Shown here one piece after another: positions 36,683-48,600 of a DNA stretch of 64,000 nucleotides. Each line of letters opens with the position of its first letter. The first letter of the stretch is position 1. A model generated the notes under the pieces. That model searched no databases. It was given only the letters and a program-made list of their open reading frames with translations, and had not been told where the DNA came from. The position numbers and the translations under genes were made by a program. This stretch comes from Bolinopsis microptera (Eukaryota; Ctenophora; Tentaculata; Lobata; Bolinopsidae), in the NCBI RefSeq assembly GCF_026151205.1, contig NC_087075.1, positions 6,590,858 through 6,654,857 on the forward strand. The letters run 5' to 3'.

Positions 36683-39600
36683 GACGACCTTGTTGTTCTG
36701 CACAACATCATTCTACAGCAGCAGGATGAGATAAATGCACTAAAGAAACATGTTTCCTTCCTCCTTGATGACCTTCAAGTTTGCGAACTCAACAAAAAAG
36801 GTAGGTGGAAAAATTCTGTTCCTGATGCATTGCCAATCGGCCTGATCATTAAGTTTTGTATGCTGTAGTGCACACATTTAAAAGAAACATGTTAATTTTG
36901 GTTGATTTTTCTTTTGTGGTTAGCTTACTTTGAACTTAATTACTGTAGCTAACAGCTTCTTCTTTTCAGGGGCTGCTTATAACGAAAAGGCAATAATAGA
37001 ACTAAGTAAGTCTCTAAGTTTTGTGATTTGTTTTTGTGACTGCTGTTGTTTTAATTAAATCGTAATCTTGTATGTATATAAATCAGTGATTTAGGATTTA
37101 AATATTTTTAATCACTGTGTAAACTCAAAAATTCAGAGTTGGAAGTAGAGAAACTTAGGAGAGAAAAGGCAAAGTTAAAGTTAGAAAAAGAGGGAACATA
37201 CATAAACCCTGGACAAAGAAAGGTACCTACATTCTAACTTAAAATTCTTGATGTGATGAAATTTACCAAGCTCAGTAAATATCGATAAGATGTATTCATT
37301 ACTTTCCAGTTTCCAAGCGACCTTTTAAATAGTTAAATAAATAAACAGATACAACCTTTACGCGAACAAACAATAATTACTTCTAGTAACTATTTAGTAA
37401 CTTTATTATTAACGATTAAGTAACATTATCCATCAATCTGGCACTAACACAAATATAGATCACACCTACCACCCAGTACACGTCCCAGCAGTCTCTAATG
37501 TCTAGTACCAAGCCAGTAACACCCAGCATTAGGACCAGTCCTCATTTAGTGGAGAGAAGAAATACTGGCGGTAACAGAGACGTCACTAAGGTTAGGGAGA
37601 GTTCTCTTTTTATCTGTTTTTCAACTCTCTTTTTATCTGTTTTATCTGTTTAAATGCTATTTAATTTGTTTCGTATTAATCAGCACCTTGGTGGCTGACT
37701 GTTTTCAGTTTTGTCAATGTATTTAATTACCCTCAACAACAGGTGAAGACGTTAGATGACCGCGACATGAGAAATTTTATAAACCCTGCATCCCCTACCG
37801 GCACACTGAACAGAGCAGCCACGTTGCAACGCCCCCCCACCAGCAACACTCCTGTCAGTAACGCTACCAGCACTCCCAACTCTCTTCAAATTAGACAGAG
37901 AAACAAGGGTAAGTAGTGCTACTTCCAACTCTCTAGTCTACAGCAGAATAGACAGAGAAACAAGGGTAAGTAGTGCTACTTCCAACTCTCTAGTCTACAG
38001 CAGAATAGACACAGAAATAAGTAACGGTACTAGCACTTCCAATTCTCTACAGAGTTCATAAGAGGAGCCACACTAACGTTGGACAGACCCAGGAAAATGA
38101 GTAATATAGCCACGGGTAATATGGGTAAGCTGTATTTTTGCTCCTCTTAGACATAACTTTCTTTGTTTCTTCCTCTACAGATAGGTAACTATTCGTCAGA
38201 CAGCCTGGTGCCTGGTAAGGAGTGATATATTGTTAAGGCATTATTTCCAGCTTTGTGTGATATTCGTGCAGCTTTCCAAAGCCATATTAGAATTAAGAAA
38301 CCGTTGAGCGTGAACATTTGGTACACCATATTCACTGGTCAAGTTTGCAAGGTTACTTTACTATAATAAAACATGTCGTCACACATATTGACTGCAATTG
38401 TAAAATATTAAGTGACAGCGCAGGCACGGTTTTCCCAGCTATCTCAACCAACACAGTCTAGTTAAGGAATCTCACTTTCACGTAAGGCTTTGAAAAACAG
38501 TGCCATGTCCAATGTCCATCCGGATTCCGGATGGACATGCGCTCACCTATCAGAATGACACAGCAAAGGATTTATCCTATGCTTTGTCATGATAGGTGAG
38601 CGTGTGCTAGAGTTATACTAGTAGATTTCAAAGCCTTACATATGAAGACTGTAAGATTTTTAGTACGTGAGATCACACCTGTGATCTGAGCGGAGTTTAC
38701 AACACTCCTAAACACGGTAAATAAGAGTGAAGGTTGTAAAACTGATAAGTAGTAGATTCTAGAACTTGCACCTTCATTTGGTAGTGCTGTTTGACAGTGT
38801 TTTAATTTATCATTAATTTTAAATTATCATATCTTTCATAACGATCACATGGATATACAAACTTGGTATTTTTTGCACTTGGTTGATTCTTTACCCCCAC
38901 TAAGGTATTTTGGCTGTATTTTAATGTTTTCAATCTAGGTTGATATTTAATACGTGTTGTGCCCTACATCTCTAATTTTACCCGTTATACCGTGTCAGAT
39001 CTTCACTCTTAAAAGTAATGTTTTTAGTGCGAGAGTACCTACGAGTGCTTGTTCAGGCTTCCCGTTCGGCTAACGTTAATATTTATCGACATCGTGTATT
39101 TTGCGCTCTCTTGTAGTAGCTTTTACCGCAGAAAGCTCTGATTAATTATAAATATAACTTAACGTTTTTTTGTACGTTCCTTTTTTAGAGTTTCTGCTTT
39201 CAGAAATCAATCTCAGTGTGCTGCGCTCCACATTATCAGCCTTAAATTAGTAACACGTTGTAAGTTGTAACGACAAACGATACATTGGAGCATATCACTC
39301 TGCTACTAGAGTAATTGAAGCACCTCATTTGGTTTCACTTTCTTTAGAAATCACTCGTTAGATCTTTAGTCGTGAAATACTAACACGTTACTCCACTGTA
39401 GGGTTGTTTGCGTCAATGAGCCGCGCAATGCACAAAGTCAGACGTAACCGGGGCAACAAGAAGTCAATATCAGACCCTAACCTATCAGCTCTGGAGACTG
39501 GATCAGAGTTCAGTAAGGATGGTACCCTCCGGGGCAGCTGGTTGAAGAATATATTCGGGACTAATACTGTTCGTTATGGGTAAGTTTTAATTAGCTTGCT

Positions 39601-42600
39601 CAAGCTGACTCATTATCATCTAATTATCATCTAATTATCATCTCAGTCATTTTGTTATATTTATAAAAGTTTCCCAGATTCAATCTTGCAAATATAAATC
39701 AACTGAGACGTTTGTCAGATTATAAATGACTCTGATAATCCTAACTATAATATCACGTACTTGTACAGGAGAACACCCTCAACGGACGGATCAAGACAAG
39801 GGGACTACACATTACTACAGTTAGATAAATCACGTACCATGTACCCGTGTATGCTGGGTATTAATACTCTCGAGGAAGTCGTCACCGCTGAGTAAGAACT
39901 ATTTTTGTTTTTTTCTAGATGTTTCTAGAATTTTCTGAAAGCCTTATCCATTTATTATCGATATTTAGCTCGAGTTTTATCAGCTAGTAATATCATTTAG
40001 TAGTTATTTTATGTGTGGAAAAATTATGTTTCTGAAATTACCACTTAAAAATTACCACTATTTAAATTAAGCTCTGATCTTTTTCAGTGGTCACCTGATC
40101 ATTAAAGTTATGTTTGGTTTGCTGGATTATATTTAGGCAGATCATGGATCTAAGAATTTATAACCCGTACATTTCAGAGATTTACAAGAAGTCGACTTTG
40201 CCAACTGGGAAACGTGGAAATTACACCAATGGATGGACACTCAAGGTAAGTAATATTATATAAATTAGTATTAACTTTACGACCATACAAAAACAATCTA
40301 TTTATAGAACAAATCTGGATTAATATTGGTGTTTGGAAGTAATTCTCATCTGCTGTCAATACGTCGCAAATAAATAGTAAAGTAGCAACAAATATAGTAC
40401 TAAATCAGTAGTAGTAGCTCTGTAACCTCTGAACTCTGAAGCCAACTAATTCAGTATTTTATGCTAATAATAATAATAATAATAAATTGAAGTTTATTAA
40501 CACCACTATTAAGATAAAACACTAATTAATCTATTAATAGTATAGTAATACCTTCACACCTCACCAGGTTTGGGGATATTCGGACAGAAGTTGCCAGCAG
40601 GTTGGACGGGTGCCAACATACTGAAACTGGACATAGCAGGACTGGAGCAGTTGGGTATCAAACACCCACTTCACGTCAAGAAACTTGTTCTTGCTTTAAG
40701 GGTAATTAATAAATTAATTCAAGGTTACTATTCAGTATTCATGGTTGTACTATGTAATGATATTATATAATATAATACATTAAAGTAGCTGCGTAGAACT
40801 AGAAAGTGAAAAAGGCTTCAAAGCTATTCATGTTACTTCTAAATTTAAACATTCCAGTTATTGACATTTACACAATACTTACACCCCCCGGCCCCCTTAC
40901 ACAATACTGATCCAGTTACTCAATACTGACCCAATACTTACACAATACTGACCCAACACTGCCCCAGAACGCCGGCCAAGAAGACACGCCTGGCAGTCTA
41001 CACTGTGACACGTGGGTGCTACCCTGGTTAACTGAGATAGGGTTACCCCAACATGTTCCTGCTTTCAGAGAGGCTATGGTCGACGGTTAGTTTTACTTAT
41101 CAGCTAGTTAATTAACTCATTAGTTGTTACTTAATTAATTTATTAGCTCTACTTAATTAATTAACTCATTAGCTACTTCTTTAACTAGATATTGCTGTCA
41201 GCTGTGTGGTGTTGTTGAGTCTTGATAATGTGCCCACGTATACAGAAAGGCGACAGATCGGCGGATAATCTGCGAGGAAATTTTTGATTTTGGAGAAAAT
41301 TTGGTGCCAAAAAGGAAATTTTTAGAAGAAGACCTGACCTAATTTTTAGGGTTAAGACAATTTTTAGGGGGGAAACATTGAACATTGGACAGCGAGGAAA
41401 TTTAAAACTTTCTGTATGTGGGATAATGTGACCGTTTGTAGTAAAGAATTTAGCGTTTCCGTGTAGAATAAAAATAGTGGTCTAGTTTATGAGTTATGAC
41501 ACTAGTTGTTACGTTACGACGTAATACTCACACTCTAAAAAAAGTGAAATTATTAAAACTTGTCTTGTTACTTTAAAAACTTTATGATAGCATGAATGAC
41601 TTTATTGTCTCAGTGTGAGTGACGTTCAATAACGTAACAACTATTTCTAGTCATTATCAATCATTTTAATTGGTCTAAACAAACCAGAAATTTTACTTGA
41701 AACGTTTTAGATTTGATGAATAACCGAACTACGGAATTAAATAACTTAAATATTTTCTTGAGAGGTCTAGATGGTAATGACTTGTTGAAACATATAAAGC
41801 AGCAATACTCAGTTAACTATTTCTTTGGAATGAATTTATTGCATATATACACAAGTAGAACATTAGTAAGTTAGCAAGTCTGATAATTTAAAGTTATAAA
41901 GTATGAACACACAGTTTTGAATACCGAAACTTTCCAACTTTTTATGAATTCAATTCAGTAACTGTAATTAATTTAATTAATTAATTAATTAAATGTTCAG
42001 GGCGAGTGTTGAACTGGTTGACGTATGAAGATTTAAGAGTTCTAAAAGTGAGACTGAGACTACACGCTGTCAGCATTATGAGGGCTATAGAACTTCTTAG
42101 GTCAGTGATTTAATATTTCTCTTTCACTTTCACTCTTGTAAATGCTAGCTTTGGTATTTTATAGGTTTTCGGATTTCACGTCCAATGAATTAAACTAGTA
42201 TTAACTGATTCATCTAAATATTAAAATGTATTATTGTTGATGATAATTGATATTATAGCGTTTTGAAAGCCGAGAATGACAAAAAATAACCCTGTCCAAT
42301 GGGATTGAACACACTAAATTCTCTTCCAATTTACAATTATTTCACTAAATAAACTTTTTCAGGGAGTGTAATTTCGACCCAAACTACCTGAACAGTTCCC
42401 GTATCGACAACACAACCCGCCCAGCAGAGGTCATGTACTGGACCCACCAGAATGTGAAACAGTGGCTGAGTTCTAATTACTTTGCGGAGTACACGCCCGC
42501 TCTGAAGGAGTCAGGGATACACGGAGCACTGATTGTGAGTATTGTTGTACACAGTGACTACACAGTCACTATACAGTGACTACACAGTCACTACACAGTC

Positions 42601-45600
42601 ACTACACAGTCACTACACAGTCACTACACAGTCACTACACAGTCACTACACAGTCACTACACAGTCACTACACAGTCACTACACAGTCACTACACACTAC
42701 ACAGTCACTACACAGTCACTACACAGTCACTACACAGTCACTACAGCTACACAGTCACTACACAGTCACTACACAGTCACTACACAGTCACTACACAGTC
42801 ACTACACAGTCACTACACAGTGACTACACAGTCACTACACAGTTACTACACAGTGACTACACAGTCACTACACAGTCACTACACAGTCACTACACAGTCA
42901 CTACACAGTCACTACACAGTCACTACAGCTACACAGTCACTACAGAGTCACTACACAGTCACTACACAGTCACTACACAGTCACTACACAGTCACTACAC
43001 AGTGACTACACAGTGACTACACAGTCACTACACTGTCACTACACAGTCACTACACAGTCACTACACAGTCACTACACAGTCACTAGTACACAGTCACTAC
43101 ACAGTCACTACACAGTCACTACACAGTCACTACACAGTCACTACACAGTGACTACTATACACAGTGACTACTATACACAGTGACTACACAGTGACTATAC
43201 AGTGACTACACAGTGACTACACAGTCACTACACAGTCACTACACAGTCACTACATAGTGACTACACAGTAACTACACAGTGACTACTATACACAGTGACT
43301 ACACAGTCACTACACGGTGACTACACTGCCACTACACATGTTATTTAGTGTGAAACTTGATTAGTTTGATGGTTGGTGACGAAGTGAGTAGGGCCTGTCG
43401 TGATATCATGGATCGCTTAGGTTCCACCAGGATCTGGTAGTCCTCATAATTCTGCGGCCTCTATGTATCGTCATCTCGTACAACTCTTTAAGAATCTTAG
43501 GGATTTGGCATGTGAAAATTTGCAGCCTTCCAGACATTGATTGGGTTAACGAGGTGTCGTACGTCACCTCAAGATCGGGTGACAGGGGGCTGACCAGGCC
43601 AGAACCCAATTGATTGGGTCTGAGGTCACGTGATTATGAGCCTGAGGTCACGTGACTATGACGTCACCAGACCTTGTTCTCCGTTTCCCGCTCATTGGAC
43701 CAGGTGAGCTTGCATGCTTGTGAATGTGGGTGTAAGTACAGCTGTACTGTAGTTTATACCTAATTAACCCCTATAGAAACCGAAAAATTATTTTCTGGCA
43801 GAAAGCTAGAAATTTACCAAAATATCGACATTGTTATAAATTTATTTTGATGACCATTCCTGACCTAAAATTGCACGAGAAATCGATTAAACTTGGTTTC
43901 AGGACTCAACAATGCTTCTTTATGCCTTAAAATCCATGTTTTATCGATACAATCAACATTATGATCCCGTTGATTAATTAGTAACAGGTACCTAACAAAT
44001 ACGCAGAAACAACCATCACACCAACATTGCATTCCTAACGGGTCGATTTCGAGTGACCAATAATCGTCGTGATGATACGTCATGTGTTCCTGATCATCAA
44101 CAGCAATCAAGAGACAGGAGCGGCGGTAGCTTTAAATCAATGGTTTACGTTATTTTTGTGAATTCGAATACTTCACATCATTATTCCTATTTAATATTTA
44201 TAACCGCTGCATACCAAGTATTTCATGTTCATTTCATGTATTCGTAACATTATCACGAATTTTGACATAAATATAATATTGTAACTACATTGAACAGTTA
44301 TCTTTGCCTAAAAAGAGCAGTTCCCCGTCCTTTTTACAGATTCATAATAACAATATTACGACGCATAAATAAATTTACTGTCCGGAAATTACTTAAATAT
44401 AGAATGGGAGTGAGTATTACAAACCTCGGGTCAGTTAACGAGTAATAAAAGTTTCCAAGGACCGTGAATCAGTAGAATAAGCATCAGTAGAATAAGGGGG
44501 GGGGGGGTGTCACGTCCGTCTATGTCCGCTTGTCTCATAGAATCCAAAAAGGACAGGACATAGGCGGACATAGGCGGACATAGGCAGACATAGGCGGACA
44601 TAGGCGGACATTAATGGACACCTAAATTGCTAAATAAAATGTTCAATTTTTGCTGTTATAGGGGGGATCATGTTTTTTGTCCGTTCGGTACCCTATATTT
44701 TCAAAACGGACAAAAAATAGAGCGGACAAAAACGGACAAAAATGGACAAAAACGGACAAAAATGGAAATAACATTCAGATGCTTCCTCCTCCTACTCTTC
44801 CTCCTCCTCCCCCTGGGTCTTCCTGATCTTCCTCAGTCCTCTTCCTCCTCCCCTCCTCAGTCCTCCTCCTACTCCTCCTCCTCGTCCTCAGTCCTCCTCA
44901 TCAGTCCTCAACAGTCCTTCTCCTCACCATGTCCTCCTCCTCCTCCTGAGTCCTCCTCCTGGGTCCTCCTCCTGGGTCCTCCTCCTCCTCCTCAGTGCTT
45001 CTCCTCCTCAGTCCTCTTCCTCCTCTTCCTCCTCCTCCTCCCTCTCAGTCATCCTCCTCAGCCATCCTCCTCAGCCATCCTCCTCAGTCCTCCTCCTTCT
45101 CAGTCTTCCTCAGTCCTCCTCCTGAGTCCTCCTCCTCCTCAGTCATCCTCCTCAGTTCTCCTCCTCCTCCTCCTAGGTCCTCCTTCTGGGTCCTCCTCCT
45201 CCTGGGTCTTCCTGATCCTTCTCCTCCTTCTCAGTCATCCTCCTCAGTCATCCTCCTCAGTCATCCTCCTCAGCCATCCTCCTCAGCCATCCTCCTCAGT
45301 CATCCTCCTCAGTACTCTTCAGTACTCTTCAGTCCTCAAAATGTTTGTCCGCTAATGTCCACCAATGTCCGCTAATGTCCACCAATGTCCATCCAAGTCC
45401 GCCAATGTTCGTCCGGGTCCGCCAATGTCCGTCCGAGTCCGCCAATGTCCGTCCGAGTCCGCCAATGTCCGTCCGAGTCCGCCAATGTCCGTCCGAGTCC
45501 GCCAATGTCCGTCCGTGTCCGCCAATGTCCCAAAAAACACGTCCGTTGTCTCATAGAATCCAAAAAGGACAGGACATAGGCGGACATAGACGGACATGAC

Positions 45601-48600
45601 ACCCCCCCTCCCCCCCCCCCCCCCCCCCCCCAATAAGCATTTTTAGTCATTGGTCATGCAACTTGAACGTGAGTAATTATAGAAAGTGTTTTATTTACAT
45701 AGTAGATATAAATGATCAAAACTCAAAATTGGTTAGACAACTTTGCATGTAGTTAAAATGTAATTTTCAGGGTTGACAAGCTTGAAAATTATTGTGTTCG
45801 ATTAACCGTTCAAAGGTTGATAAGTGTGATTAAATTTTATAAAATTCCGATATACTTCGGCGTTTAAAAAAATTCCGAATCTTATGGAAGTAAGAATTTC
45901 CAATGTGTCTTATCGAAAGTGAGTGAAAGAAACACTTGTGGCAATTTTATTTACTGATACTCTTATTTGTAAAGCTATCCTCGATACATATGCAATAACC
46001 ATTGATTTAAAAGTTTAAAGCTGCCGCCGCTCCTGTCTCTTGATTGCTGATGATGATCAGGAACACATGACGTATCATCACGACGATTATTGGTCACTCG
46101 AAATCGACCCGTTAGGAATGCAATTTAGGTGTGATGGTTGTTTCTGCGTATTTGTTAGGTACCTGTTACTAATTAATCAACGGGATCATAATGTTGATTG
46201 TATCGATAAAACATGGATTTTAAGGCATAAAGAAGCATTGTTGAGTCCTGAAACCAAGTTTAATCGATTTCTCGTGCAATTTTAGGTCAGGAATGGTCAT
46301 CAAAATAAATTTATAACAATGTCGATATTTTGGTAAATTTCTAGCTTTCTGCCAGAAAATAAATTTTCGGTTTCTATAGGGGTTAATTAGGTATAAACTA
46401 CAGTACAGCTGTACTTACACCCACATTCACAAGCATGCAAGCTCACCTGGTCCAATGAGCGGGAAACGGAGAACAAGGTCTGGTGACGTCATAGTCACGT
46501 GACCTCAGGCTCATAATCACGTGACCTCAGACCCAATCAATTGGGTTCTGGCCTGGTCAGCCCCCTGTCACCCGATCTTGAGGTGACGTACGACACCTCG
46601 TTAACCCAATCAATGTCTGGAAGGCTGCAAATTTTCACATGCCAAATCCCTAAGATTCTTAAAGAGTTGTACGAGATGACGATACATAGAGGCCGCAGAA
46701 TTATGAGGACTACCAGATCCTGGTGGAACCTAAGCGATCCATGATATCACGACAGGCCCTACGAAGTGAGAGTATCCACTCAGTGTTTCAAAACAATTAG
46801 TTGTCGACGTTTCGGCAACACGCCTTTGTCATAGACAGGACACATTTAAGAAATTTAAATAGGTCCTAATAGTGTGAACATAATTTGGATCGCGGTTTTT
46901 TACTGTTATCAGATAACTGCAGTACAGTGCTGATAACTACAATTACCAGTTCTAAGAAGGGAATAACTTCCAGCTTTGTCTTATAAAAGTTAGCTCTGTG
47001 CTCTGTGCAGTTAATCATGATATAAATAACATAGTCAGTTCAGTACACTATGCCTTGAACTTAAGGCCACAGGGGGGGGTCGAGGCCTCAAAAAATGCAA
47101 AAAAACATTATGCTTTGAATCAATATATATTTTTGTGGTGGATACTTTGCCACCACTCATTTGTCTGTAGCTATTTTACTTTTTTTTATAAATGAGGTTA
47201 ACCAATTCTCATTTAACCTCATTTTTTTGATAAATCGATAATGGAGGGCAGAAATATTGATGCCATTACAACTAAAAACTACGATAAGCTTTGTTTTTAT
47301 TGTTTTTGTGTTATTTCAGCAGTTAAACTTTGAAAAATATACAAATAAAGGCAAAATTCTCAAAAATCACATAACATAAAAAACAGTTTTTTGCCACTCC
47401 TGAAAACCTCGAATTTTTGACTTCAAAATCTATCTTCTCCTAGAGTTTTTATCCATTTCACCTCAAATTTGGAACTTATGTTCCTGACATAAATTTAAAA
47501 GTTTGTTATGTAACGATTGTTGTAATTTTGCTCCTAACTCTTTTTATGAGGTTAACCATTTTAAATTTTGTAACCCGCACTCATGGTTAACCTCATATCT
47601 CAGCTTTGGAGCAAGATATCATAAATCGTTACATAACAAAAACTCAAAATACCTTGAAGAACATTGTTGCCAAGTTACAAGGTTCTAAGTCATAAACTGA
47701 AAAAGAAGATAGATTTTGAACACGATTTCATTTAAAGTTTTCATTTACAATAGAATTACAGGTAAACCTCAAAATTCAACGCGCGATATCTTCAAATAGG
47801 AAACTTTGTTTTCGGTAAGGACAAAAGCATTTGAAAATTTAGATCGAGCTCTACAACATATCTCAAAATCTCAAAATCGACCTCGGACCCCCCCCTGTGG
47901 CCTTAAACCTGATGTTGTCATATACCTATCCTAGAGCTTACACTAAACAATCCTCTGTCTGATTGATTTGTTCCTGGTTCTTAGTTCCAACTAACATGAT
48001 AAAGACCACCAAGTTCCGTTCTCGTGTGTCGATCTTATCTGGACACTGTTTTTCTCTTGCAGTTGATTGTTTTGTCAAGTTTTGTGTCAAACGCGGGATC
48101 TAAACTGAAGGCTTTTACTTTAATAGTTGATTGTTTTGTGTGATGATGTTTCTCAGAGGCCATAAAACCTGCCCGAATGTCACCAGCAAAGTGTCACACC
48201 CTCCCTAAAGCACACGAGCGCGCTCTGTAACTTTAAACTTTACTCCCTATCACAGAACTTTAAAACTATTAAACATTTCAACAGTGGGGGGTGTCTAATA
48301 GCAGTGGGGAGGCTGCTGCTGGGTGGGTTAGTTTGACAGACGTGTAGTGGCTTCTGAGATGCGGGTCATGTGACATGAAATGCAGGTGTCACTTGTAAGG
48401 CTTGACAGACACGTCTTCAATGTGTGACATCTATTCTGGGATTTTCTGAGTAGTAGTTACATTAAAAATTTTAGCAGAATCTGCCAACTTGTGATTGGTT
48501 GGCTGGGTTTTATCTCGAGCTTATAGTATGATGATATGATGTTTTAAACAATTACTTCATAGGATTAGGTGAAATTCCGACACATAGTCCACTGTCACTG

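Larger units (their letters stand above)
44497..45632. mobile_element. Nested element with G/C-run ends and GGACATAGGC arrays
   Basis: Ends are inverted copies: a G run plus TGTCACGTCCGTCTATGTCC at the left, and GACATAGACGGACATGACAC plus a C run at the right. AATAAG flanks both sides (44491-44496 and about 45633-45638) and may be a target duplication. A block with GTCTCATAGAATCC and GGACAGGACATAGGCGGAC is present twice in direct orientation (about 44530 and 45548). It lies inside the Mutator-like element. Confidence 0.6.
43389..46761. mobile_element. Mutator-like foldback element with 9-bp target duplication
   Basis: Outer ends TAGGGCCTGTCGTGATATCA and its complement are flanked by the direct 9-bp repeat CGAAGTGAG (43380-43388 and 46762-46770). 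Terminal inverted repeats of about 755 bp (43389-44144 and 45993-46761) are nearly identical. Long TIRs with a 9-bp duplication are typical of the Mutator superfamily. No transposase frame is seen: the core is replaced by low-complexity arrays and a second nested element, so it is non-autonomous. It sits in the liprin-beta intron 42535-49142. Confidence 0.85.

Noticed and set aside
37944-37965. 22-nt micro-exon in the liprin-beta repeat intron
   Set aside because: It would introduce a stop in the reading phase; regarded as a by-product of the duplication.
42542-43016. Frames of repeated SHYTVTTQ
   Set aside because: Artefact of the 11-bp array.
44627-45633. Ser/Leu/Pro-rich and Gly/Arg-rich frames on both strands
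   Set aside because: Low-complexity arrays inside a transposon; all frames are open because the units lack stops.
43406-46744. Duplicated 67- and 81-codon frames in inverted orientation as possible paralogous genes
   Set aside because: They lie in the terminal inverted repeats of the Mutator-like element and show no gene features.
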